From assembly GCA_016707205.1 (NCBI GenBank), contig JADJHZ010000001.1:543473-607472 (forward strand): a stretch of 64,000 nt of DNA, read 5' to 3'. Of the stretch, positions 56,913 to 64,000 are shown piece after piece. Position 1 is the first letter of the stretch; the number at the start of each line of letters is the position of its first letter. This DNA comes from Haliscomenobacter sp. GTDB taxonomy: Bacteria > Bacteroidota > Bacteroidia > Chitinophagales > Saprospiraceae. The notes beneath the pieces are model-generated. The model searched no databases. It saw only the letters and a list, made by a program, of their open reading frames with translations, and was not told the origin of the DNA. The position numbers were made by a program, and so were the translations under genes.

Positions 56913-57079
56913 AACCCGGATTGATCCGAAAAGGTTAGCCTGCCTGTTGCAGATTTTTCCACTTCAGAAAATCCTTCTGGTCTATTCGGGTTGCTTCCCG
57001 CGGCATCGCCTCCCTCCCCGCCCTTCTTTTGACCGAAAAACACAACTTTTATTCGTTCCCGTTAGTTTATCGCTTTCCG

Positions 57080-57520
57080 ATGCCGCATTTTGACAAAAGC
57101 AATGTCAGCATATTGCCGCAAACCTTGTACGAGGATCCCGCCATGCAAAAACTTTTTACCGATGGATTGTCCAGCGCGGTGTATAAAAAGCTGGCCGAAC
57201 CCGTCATCGGGAAGGAAGGTTACGTCTCGACCCACGCGCTGACGATGGTGTTGCAAGGCATGCTGGATCGAGGGGGGAGGGAGGGGTAAAGGGCTGTTGG
57301 TTTTTGCCCAAAGGGGTGTTTTGAAGGTGATGTTCTTTTGAACTTAGGACTTTGAGTGGTGATGAAGGGGCAAAAAGCAAAAGCATGCCGCTTACCGTGC
57401 TGGAGGTAAGCGAAGAAACGCGCTTTTTCGCCACCTCCAATCTCCGGCTCTATGGAGGGCAAACGCCTCCCAACCGGAGGCTGGCCAAAATGAAGCTCTT
57501 CGAACTGCTTAAGAGGTTTG
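57080..57520 (+). pseudogene. AraC-family regulator, decayed
   Basis: The start MPHFDKSNVSILPQTLYEDP and then SSAVYKKLAEPVIGKEGYVS match the N-terminal cupin part of a Bacteroidota AraC-type regulator. After the first stop at 57289 the homology resumes as PLTVLEVSEETRFFATSNLR and RLAKMKLFELLKRF (57390-57520). The DNA-binding domain is not found downstream. Frameshifted and truncated. Confidence 0.6.
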
Positions 57521-57851
57521 ACAGGTGAAAAAGGGATTGCTGAAAAGGTGACGAAGCGCTGGGATCGGATCAATATCGCATTATCAAAACTTCCAAAGTC
57601 GGCATCGAAACACTTTTGATCGAACACGGATCAAACGCGCCGTCTATTCATTTTTCAACGAATAAATACGTGAATAGGGGGAGCAGGCTTTCCAGTAACA
57701 CAGGGGCTGCCAGACAGCAACGCCAGCGACCTGGATCATGAGCGGCCGACGCCTTCGGACCCTGGACAGGCGCACCGACGAGGCGGGGCCCCCATGGCCC
57801 AGCCGAACAGTTGACGAGTTTTCTCCCCACGACTCCAGGCCCCTGATGACA

Positions 57852-58137
57852 CGGGGCGGCATCATCAACATCTCCTCGGGAACAACGCGTTTTTGTATCC
57901 CCGGTTACTCCATTTATGCCTCCATGAAAGGGCAGAAGTCTTGCGGTGGCAGCGGCGCCAAGCGTCGCCCCGGCCCGTGGAGACCGACTTCACCGCCGCC
58001 ACCGCACACCCCAACAAGCCTCCTCTCTACCCTGGCCCCTGGCGTTGGCTCACGATCGGAAGGTGCGCCTTCCTTTGAGTGGGTCAGGACAGGCATAGGT
58101 GTGGGGAATTTGAGCGAGGAGGCGAAGGCCGCCTTAT
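57852..58137 (+). pseudogene. Short-chain dehydrogenase/reductase, decayed
   Basis: GGIINISSGTTRF followed by CIPGYSIYASMKG is the SDR catalytic Ser and Y-x3-K segment. PVETDFTAATAHPN, the typical post-catalytic PG-x-x-T-D region, follows in another frame. The nucleotide-binding N-terminus is gone. Dead fragment. Confidence 0.65.
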
Positions 58138-58165
58138 GCCTTATGCCTTAACCCCTTTACCTCCC

Positions 58166-58335
58166 TCACCCATACCTATACGGCTCGTTGCTGTAGGCCA
58201 GTTTCCGGACGTTTTCCAAAACCCGGGCCATGTATTTACGCCAAAACACCTTGGCAAACAGCCAGTTAAGGGGATAAAACAGGTTGAAGTGGAGTTGACA
58301 TGTGACAGTGCCATGTTGGTTTTGAACGGGAGAGC
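58166..58335 (-). pseudogene. SRPBCC-like protein, C-terminal remnant
   Basis: The minus strand reads FNLFYPLNWLFAKVFWRKYM then ARVLENVRKLAYSNEPYRYG and a stop at 58166. This looks like the last helix and tail of a Bacteroidota SRPBCC/polyketide-cyclase-like protein. Only about 55 residues are present. Confidence 0.5.
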
Positions 58336-58575
58336 AGCAGAAGATTTTAGTCTGTTTTGCTGAGACCGGAAGTCAGCGATTTGGCGGCAAACTCTTTTGT
58401 TCCCGGTACCCATTTCGGGCATTTGCCGACGGGTGCACTTGGATACAACTGCGTCTTGAAGGCCCTTTCCAGAGAGCAATGATAGATGGTTTGGATGGCG
58501 ATTTGGAAGTACATACTCAAAAATTTTGTTAGCCGAATTAAGGATATTACCACACTACGGAACAATTTAGGAACG

Positions 58576-58609
58576 AGACCTTCCAGGTTTTTAAAAACCT
58601 GGAAGGTCT
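58576..58609. repeat. Perfect 34-bp palindrome
   Basis: AGACCTTCCAGGTTTTT is followed immediately by its exact reverse complement. This word is a common dispersed palindrome in Bacteroidota genomes. It lies 165 bases before the GH28 gene and could form a hairpin or cruciform. Confidence 0.8.
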
Positions 58610-58773
58610 GGGCGCCAGGAAACCGAAAGGTTCCAGTAGGGAGGGATATTCCCTTCCTGGTTTCAAAAGGACCTTCAAATTTCCGGATAAAAAATGAATA
58701 TCAAAAGCCAATTCCGGACGCCTGTTTTCCGGCCCAGCGGCGTACTTTGGCGATTCATTAAACCAATAAGGCC

Positions 58774-60501
58774 ATGAAAAAAAGGAATCTCTTCTCAATA
58801 CAACTGCTTGCCGGTGTCCTGCTCTTTGCCATCGCCCTTCCTTCGACAGGCGCCTTCGGCCAGCCCGGTGGCAAGCGCAAACCCGCGCCAGGCAAAGACG
58901 CGTTCATCGAATCGCTGTACGCCAACCTGCCCTTCGACATGCCCCGGGTGCAGGAACCCACCTTTCCTCCTTACCAGGTCCGCATCACCGATTTTGGCGC
59001 AGTGGGCGACGGCGTCGCCAAAAACACCCAGGCTTTCGCCAACGCCATCGGCGCCGTGGCAAAAAAAGGGGGCGGAACGGTCGTTGTGCCGCGGGGTATC
59101 TGGATCACGGGGCCGATCACCCTGCAGAGCAACGTGCGCATCCACGTGGAGGAAGGCGCCCTGGTGAAATTCAGCGAAGACAAAGCGGATTATCCGCTGG
59201 TCCAAACCAGCTTTGAAGGACTGGAAACCTACCGCTGCCTATCGCCTATCAACGGGACGGGTCTCGAAAACATCGCTTTTACCGGAAAAGGCATTTTCGA
59301 CGGCTCGGGCGACGCCTGGAGACCGGTCAAGAAAAGCAAAATGGCGCCCGGACAGTGGAATGCCCTGGTGAAATCGGGAGGAGCGCTCAGCGATAACGGC
59401 CAGACCTGGTACCCCTCCGAGCAAGCTAAACGCGGCGACAGCGCTGGCAACTTCAACGTGCCCAACCTTTCGCGCAAAGAACAGTTCGAAGCCATCAAAG
59501 ACTTTCTCCGCCCCGTCATGGTGAGCCTGGTGCGCTGCAAAAAGGTGCTGCTCGACGGGCCGACCTTCCAGAACTCTCCCGCATGGAACCTCCACCCCCT
59601 GATGTGCGAAGAGATCATCCTCCGCAACGTCAACGTGCGCAACCCCTGGTACTCCCAAAACGGCGATGGGCTCGACCTCGAATCCTGTAAAAACGCCCTC
59701 ATTTACCACAACACCTTCGACGTGGGCGACGACGCCATCTGCCTCAAATCGGGTAAGGACGAAGACGGCCGCCGTCGCGGCATGCCCACCGAAAACGCCA
59801 TCATCGCCTACAACACCGTGTACCACGGCCACGGCGGCTTTGTGGTAGGCAGCGAAATGTCGGGCGGCGTGCGCAATATTAAGGTCGCTCATTGCACCTT
59901 CATCGGCACCGATATTGGCCTGCGCTTCAAAAGCACCCGGGGGCGCGGCGGCGTAGTCGAAAACATCTACATCTCCGACATCGACATGATCGGCATTCCC
60001 ACCGAGGCCATCGGCTTTAACCTCTTCTACGGCGGCAATTCCCCCGTGCTGGAAGCCGATCAAAGTGAAGCCAACGAAGCCCACGACGAAACTCCCGTGC
60101 CGGTGACGGAAGCCACTCCCTCCTTCCGCAATATCCACATGAAAAACATCCGGGTGGCGCAGTCGCACACCGCTGCCATTTTCCAGGGCCTCCCCGAAAT
60201 GAACCTTCAGAACATCACCCTCGAAAACGCCACCTTCGACACCCGCCAAGGCATCACCCTCTCTGATAGCGACGGCATCTTATTGCGCAACGTCACCCTG
60301 CGGAACCAGGAAGGCCCCGGAGTGACGATCTACAACTCCCGCAATTCGAAAATAGAAAACATGACCCTCTCCGCTCCCACCCCAACCTGGGTGCGGGTGC
60401 TCGGCCCCAAATGCGCTAACCTGCGGTTGGGGATCCAGGGCCTGGATACCGCCAAGATGGAATTTGGAAAGGGGGCGGAGGAAGGCGCGATCAAGCGTTG
60501 A
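58774..60501 (+). CDS. Glycoside hydrolase family 28 (polygalacturonase-like)
   Basis: A 575-residue secreted parallel beta-helix enzyme with signal peptide (LFSIQLLAGVLLFAIALPS). The N-terminal entry has the family pattern DFGAVGDGVAKNTQAFANAI. Catalytic motifs are in order: QNGDGLDLES (N-x-D type), VGDDAICLKSG (Asp pair), GHGGFVVGSE and LRFKSTRGRGG (R-x-K type). It hydrolyses polygalacturonan or rhamnogalacturonan, and its natural substrate is exposed by the pectinesterase encoded at 50038. The stop codon TGA lies inside the decamer repeat that follows. Confidence 0.93.
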   Translation: MKKRNLFSIQLLAGVLLFAIALPSTGAFGQPGGKRKPAPGKDAFIESLYANLPFDMPRVQEPTFPPYQVRITDFGAVGDGVAKNTQAFANAIGAVAKKGGGTVVVPRGIWITGPITLQSNVRIHVEEGALVKFSEDKADYPLVQTSFEGLETYRCLSPINGTGLENIAFTGKGIFDGSGDAWRPVKKSKMAPGQWNALVKSGGALSDNGQTWYPSEQAKRGDSAGNFNVPNLSRKEQFEAIKDFLRPVMVSLVRCKKVLLDGPTFQNSPAWNLHPLMCEEIILRNVNVRNPWYSQNGDGLDLESCKNALIYHNTFDVGDDAICLKSGKDEDGRRRGMPTENAIIAYNTVYHGHGGFVVGSEMSGGVRNIKVAHCTFIGTDIGLRFKSTRGRGGVVENIYISDIDMIGIPTEAIGFNLFYGGNSPVLEADQSEANEAHDETPVPVTEATPSFRNIHMKNIRVAQSHTAAIFQGLPEMNLQNITLENATFDTRQGITLSDSDGILLRNVTLRNQEGPGVTIYNSRNSKIENMTLSAPTPTWVRVLGPKCANLRLGIQGLDTAKMEFGKGAEEGAIKR

Positions 60502-60582
60502 GGCGTTGAGGGGTTGGGGCGTTTAGGCGTTTAGGCGTTTAGGCGTTTAGGCGTTTAGGCGTTTAGGCGTTTAGGCGTCTGG
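60490..60582 (+). repeat. GCGTTTAGGC decamer tandem array
   Basis: It starts as GCGTTGAGGCGTTGAGG, which contains the GH28 stop codon, then continues as seven or so nearly perfect copies of GTTTAGGCGT. It is the cleanest of the six decamer arrays in the window. Length-variable minisatellite behaviour is likely. Confidence 0.85.
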
Positions 60583-60861
60583 GGTTGATTTTAAAGTCAA
60601 TGTGCTGTCCCCCAGACGCTACGGTCTGGGCGCGCCTGCCCTTTGGAGCTAATCTTGTAGTATTTTTATATCAATAGGCTTGCTACTGTATTGCCCTCCG
60701 CATCCCGGAGTCCGCCTAAGGCGGAAAGGAGCGCCTTTTTTTGGTTTTGTTGCGGGCGAGCCAAAAAAGAATATTCCCCGAGGCCGGGGGCAAGGACCAG
60801 CCGTTTGGGCGTATTCCAAATTTTGCATATCATTGTACCATTCCAAAATAAATCAACCCAA

Positions 60862-61278
60862 ATGAAACGAACAGCAACAGCTTTTTGGCAAGGAAGCGGT
60901 AAGGAAGGCAACGGGCATTTAACCACCCAGAGCACGGTGCTCCACCAAACCCAATATTCCTATGGCAGCCGGTTTGAGGAAGGCATTGGCACCAATCCGG
61001 AAGAGTTGGTGGCCGCCGCACACGCCGGTTGTTTTAACATGAAACTGAGCTTTGTGCTCGGCGCAGCCGGCTTTGTGCCAGAGACCCTGGAGACCACCTG
61101 CCGGATCACCCTGGGGACTGAAGGCATCACCGAATCGCTGCTTACGTTGAACGCGAAGGTAGCCGGCATTGATCCAGAAAAATTCGCAGAATGCGTCAAG
61201 GACGCTGAACTAAATTGCCCCATCTCCAAACTGCTGAACACGAAGATCTCCGTGGAGTATTCCCTGAATCCCGCGTAA
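60862..61278 (+). CDS. OsmC-family peroxiredoxin-like protein
   Basis: A 138-residue protein from ATG 60862; a longer open frame exists upstream but covers non-coding DNA. It matches the OsmC subfamily: TTQSTVLHQTQYSYGSRFEE, the first peroxidatic Cys57 in AAAHAGCFNMKLSFVL and Cys119 in DAELNCPISKLL. The two cysteines reduce organic hydroperoxides with lipoyl- or thiol-dependent recycling. It faces the Gfo/Idh gene convergently across a strong hairpin. Confidence 0.93.
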   Translation: MKRTATAFWQGSGKEGNGHLTTQSTVLHQTQYSYGSRFEEGIGTNPEELVAAAHAGCFNMKLSFVLGAAGFVPETLETTCRITLGTEGITESLLTLNAKVAGIDPEKFAECVKDAELNCPISKLLNTKISVEYSLNPA

Positions 61279-61286
61279 GTTAAGAC

Positions 61287-61345
61287 GCAGGGCGTAAAAT
61301 CTTATGCTTTACGCCCTGCTCCCCAACGCCTAAACGCCTAAACGC
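61287..61345. terminator. Bidirectional terminator between convergent genes
   Basis: A perfect 12-bp stem GCAGGGCGTAAA (61287-61298) with its complement (61308-61319) and a 9-base loop. It is followed by CCTAAACGC copies, the minus-strand decamer repeat that begins at the Gfo/Idh stop. It lies between the OsmC stop and the convergent oxidoreductase stop. Confidence 0.75.
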
Positions 61346-62332
61346 CTAAACTCTGTCCACCGCCCCCTGGTAGATATTCAAAATCAGCTCCGAAGTCGCT
61401 TTAGCGCTGTGGCCATCGGCGATGGGTTGGCTTCCGGTTTGGGCGGCGTGTTCGAAGTCCCGGAGGATGCGCTGGTGCGCGCTGGTATCGGTCACGGCGG
61501 CGCTGGTGGCTCCATCGTGGGTGTAGTGAAAATCGGATTGGGCGGGGTTGGGCACGTCGGTAAAGTGCCACTGGGTGATGGCATCATCGGTCATGACGAA
61601 GCTGCCTTTGCCGGTGTGCACTTCCAGGCGGGCGGCGAAGCCGGGCTTGGTGGACGTAGAAGCGATAATCGTTCCGATCATGCCGTTGGAGTACCGCAGC
61701 AGGGCGGCGCCGTGGTCTTCGACCTCTATGGCATGCGTAAAGGTGCCCATCATGCTGACGATCTGGATCGGCATGCCAAAAAACCAGCGGTAGAGGTCGA
61801 TATTATGGCAAGCCTGCTGCATGAAAGGCCCGCCGCCGTCCAGGAGGTAGCCTCCCCGGTAATCGCCGCTATCGTAATACGCCTGATCCCGGTAAAATTT
61901 GGCGGACAGGTCGGCCGCAAAAACCCTTCCCAGGGCGCCTTTTTCGAGTAACGCCTTGATGGACTGGTTGTCCGGAGCGGTGCGGCGCTGGTAGGCCACG
62001 GCCAGGGTTACCCCGGCCGCTTCGCAAGCCTCCAGGGCCCGGTCCATGTCAGCCACGGTGATTCCCAGCGGTTTTTCCACGAGGACGTGTTTGCCAAGGC
62101 GGGCGGCGGCCACTATGCCTTCGCCGTGCAGCCCGTTGGGTGTGGCGACAATCACCGCGTCAAAGGGCGTCGATACGGCATCGAGCTCCGTCCAGCAGGG
62201 AAGCGCCGGATCGGCCTGCACGCGCTTGCCCGACCGGCTGACGCAACCCACCAGCTCGCTGCCCGGCAATGCTTCCATCGCGCGGACGTAGGTATTGGCA
62301 ATATTTCCTGTACCGAGGAGAATGTATTTCAT
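61346..62332 (-). CDS. Gfo/Idh/MocA family oxidoreductase
   Basis: A 328-residue NAD(P)-dependent dehydrogenase. The Rossmann start is MKYILLGTGNIANTYVRAME; LVEKPLGITVADMD gives the EKP motif of the family; and GGYLLDGGGPFMQQACHNID is the substrate-domain segment with the catalytic H-x-x-D. These enzymes oxidise sugars, sugar acids or inositol, so uronate-derivative metabolism near the pectinases is attractive but unproven. The stop codon TAG is the TAG of the GTTTAGGCG repeat. Confidence 0.92.
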   Translation of the reverse strand: MKYILLGTGNIANTYVRAMEALPGSELVGCVSRSGKRVQADPALPCWTELDAVSTPFDAVIVATPNGLHGEGIVAAARLGKHVLVEKPLGITVADMDRALEACEAAGVTLAVAYQRRTAPDNQSIKALLEKGALGRVFAADLSAKFYRDQAYYDSGDYRGGYLLDGGGPFMQQACHNIDLYRWFFGMPIQIVSMMGTFTHAIEVEDHGAALLRYSNGMIGTIIASTSTKPGFAARLEVHTGKGSFVMTDDAITQWHFTDVPNPAQSDFHYTHDGATSAAVTDTSAHQRILRDFEHAAQTGSQPIADGHSAKATSELILNIYQGAVDRV

Positions 62333-62535
62333 AAGGTGCTGGTTTACGGGATTATTCGCAGGTGATACTTGACGGCGTCCAATGAGCAGGATACATCAAC
62401 TCCAACCAATGTGCCCCCGAAAGGAAATATTTATATCCTTCACCATTTGAATCCATGGTCCGCTTTCCCTATTCCTGTTTCTACTTAATATCCAAACTCC
62501 CTACATCCCGGAAAGCATATGAAGAAAGCTCCTAC

Positions 62536-62600
62536 TCCGCCTTACGCCTTAACGCCTAAACCCCTCAACGCCTTAACGCCCCAACGCCTAAACGCGTTAA
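62536..62600. repeat. Decamer repeat array at the end of the esterase gene
   Basis: On the minus strand the esterase stop TAA sits in CGTTAACGCG and is followed by GTTTAGGCGT, GGGGCGTTAAGG and GTTTAGGCGTTAAGG copies. The rest of the gap up to the oxidoreductase gene (62333-62535) shows no gene. Confidence 0.75.
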
Positions 62601-64000
62601 CGTATTTCCGTCATGGGCCGCCGCTTGCGGATATGATCGGCCATGATTCCGAGGAGTTCCCTGCGCTCCGGGCCCCAGCAGTGGGGCTGTCCGTCGCCGT
62701 AGGTGACCGTGCCTCCGTATTCCGGCTTGGCGGCTTGGAGGAATTCTTCCAGGAGTTTGACGGCCGGATTGAGGAAATAGGTATCCATGTCGCCCATGTA
62801 GATGTGGAGTTTGCCCTGGAGCTTGGGGCCCAGGGTAGCCCAATTGCGCTGGAGGTATTCCCGGAGGTCGTAGTGCTCCTTCCAGTATTGGGCCACCGCG
62901 GGGTCGATCGCGCCGGTCTTTTTGTCGAACAGCGGCTGGACGTAGCCGTCGGGGCCAATGGGGCCGAAGATGGCTTCGAAAATATCCACCTGCTCGCCGG
63001 AGCGGTTTTTCGTGCCCATCGCCAGCTCCATGTGGTTGCGCTGCTGGTACGTCAGGCGGGTGACGCCGTCGGTGGTGCGGTCGCTCGGCGTAGGTACCCG
63101 GACCCACCCAAACTCTTTGAAATAAGCATTTTTGTCTTTGTAAATGTCCACCGCCTGAAAGTAGCGGAAATCCACCGGATCGGGGCAAAGCGAAAAGGCG
63201 CCTCCGAAGAAATCGGGGTAGAAGATCTGCAGGGCCAGAGCGATCCAGCCGCCGGTAGAACCGCCGGAGAGCACGCGGGCATAGGGCTGCCGGATGATGC
63301 GAAACTGCTCCTCCACCGCCGGGATCAGCTCCTGCAGGATGGCGTCGCCATAAGGCCCCGTATTGGGCGAATTGACGGCGTAGCTGTCGTCGTAGTACGG
63401 ACAAGGGTGCTGGAAGGTGACCAGGATCATCTCCGGGCTGGCGTCCGACATCCAGAATTTCGAGAACTCCGCCCCGGCGCGCATGCGGGGGTTGGTCCCC
63501 TCCCCTGCCGCCGCTTCGCTAAACCCGTTCGGCGCCGCCAGGGAAAAGTGCCCCTGGATGTAATTGACCGGATAGTACTTGCCCGGGTTTTCGTCGTAGC
63601 CCCTTGGCAGCAGGATTGTGGCGCCCAGGTACATGGGCTGCCCCCAGAAGGCGGTCAGGATCTTGCTCTGAAATTTGATGCGCTTCACCCACCGCGTGTC
63701 TTCGGGGACCTGCACCGGCGGGATGACGTTTTTGCACACCAGGGAGATCGTTTGCGGCCGGGCCGGGTCGATCGTCACCTTTTGCACATCGCTGTACAGG
63801 TTGCCCGGCGACACCTGGAAGTGCTGCCCCTCCCACTGGTCCTGGTGCATCCAGAGCGTATGGCCGTCCGACCGCTTAAATTCGGTGTATACGTTGACGA
63901 AGCCCTGCACGTAATAGTCTCCGGCGGGCAGCTCGCTGAGGCGCTCCAGCGGATAGCCCATGGTCTCCGGCCCGATCAGCGCGCCGGCGCCAGGCGCCAG
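62597..64000 (-). CDS. Putative esterase/hydrolase, 5' end outside window
   Basis: The frame is open through the right edge, so the start is not seen; an in-frame ATG at 63961 is internal. The product has an N-terminal beta-rich domain (LPAGDYYVQGFVNVYTEFKR), then an alpha/beta hydrolase domain of the putative-esterase type: nucleophile LSGGSTGGWIALALQ, the upstream TGPYGDAILQELIPAVEEQF helix, and TYGDGQPHCWGPE near the C-terminus with a His candidate. It may act on acylated polysaccharides in keeping with the pectinase neighbours. Its stop lies in the decamer repeat. Confidence 0.8.
   Translation of the reverse strand: MAPGAGALIGPETMGYPLERLSELPAGDYYVQGFVNVYTEFKRSDGHTLWMHQDQWEGQHFQVSPGNLYSDVQKVTIDPARPQTISLVCKNVIPPVQVPEDTRWVKRIKFQSKILTAFWGQPMYLGATILLPRGYDENPGKYYPVNYIQGHFSLAAPNGFSEAAAGEGTNPRMRAGAEFSKFWMSDASPEMILVTFQHPCPYYDDSYAVNSPNTGPYGDAILQELIPAVEEQFRIIRQPYARVLSGGSTGGWIALALQIFYPDFFGGAFSLCPDPVDFRYFQAVDIYKDKNAYFKEFGWVRVPTPSDRTTDGVTRLTYQQRNHMELAMGTKNRSGEQVDIFEAIFGPIGPDGYVQPLFDKKTGAIDPAVAQYWKEHYDLREYLQRNWATLGPKLQGKLHIYMGDMDTYFLNPAVKLLEEFLQAAKPEYGGTVTYGDGQPHCWGPERRELLGIMADHIRKRRPMTEIR

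Noticed and set aside
59239..60249. Minus-strand frame of 336 codons opposite GH28
   Set aside because: Shadow of the GH28 gene; no recognisable domain.
60502..60582. Possible CRISPR array
   Set aside because: The 10-bp units are contiguous without spacers; it is a minisatellite.

Overview
The window is a piece of a Bacteroidota chromosome. The evidence is a type IX secretion C-terminal sorting domain on a large pectinesterase, TAnnTTTG promoter-like motifs, a leuACDB operon whose LeuA ends without a leucine-regulatory domain, DUF2490-, DUF5694- and lipocalin-like families typical of the phylum, and a TPR/adenylate cyclase. A Saprospirales (Lewinella-like) host is plausible but not proven. 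No rRNA, tRNA, CRISPR array or replication origin was seen.

Layout. 1-4.0 kb: leucine biosynthesis (leuA 3' end, leuC, leuD, leuB), GC-rich. 4.1-6.0 kb: convergent secreted CocE/S15-type hydrolase. 6.5-16.1 kb: AT-rich island with a tyrosine recombinase remnant, then a run of single-gene units (AraC-type regulator, two serine hydrolases, MFS transporter, membrane proteins). Several units end in a long imperfect inverted repeat resembling an integron attC site, but no integrase is present. A group II intron with a deleted maturase lies antisense inside one of these repeats. 16.2-33.0 kb: Tc (ABC) toxin locus, a fused TcB-TcC (SpvB + Rhs + unrecognised C-terminal effector) followed by TcA, both cut by frameshifts. 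33.1-36.7 kb: small AT-rich secreted or hypothetical genes and an internally deleted insertion sequence. 36.8-42.7 kb: GH3 glycosidase and TPR adenylate cyclase. 43-47.9 kb: VOC proteins, lipocalin-like protein, a second intron fragment, a dead ISAs1-type element, a DUF2071 cassette and a DUF5694 protein. 47.9-54.9 kb: amidase and the 1607-residue secreted pectinesterase. 55-58.5 kb: a graveyard of decayed genes. 58.8-64 kb: GH28 pectinase, OsmC-like protein, Gfo/Idh/MocA oxidoreductase and a putative esterase that runs off the window.

How it works together. The GC-rich blocks look like native chromosome: amino-acid biosynthesis plus secreted polysaccharide breakdown, with pectin demethylation (CE8) and polygalacturonan hydrolysis (GH28) as an evident pair. 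The AT-rich blocks look acquired. Many genes in them carry single-base indels, most in homopolymers, which fits either consensus sequencing error or very recent decay; this affects every statement about gene integrity there.

A feature that recurs only next to GC-rich genes is a 10-bp tandem repeat (GCGTTNAGGC type) that begins at, and often supplies, the stop codon, always in the same orientation relative to the gene.
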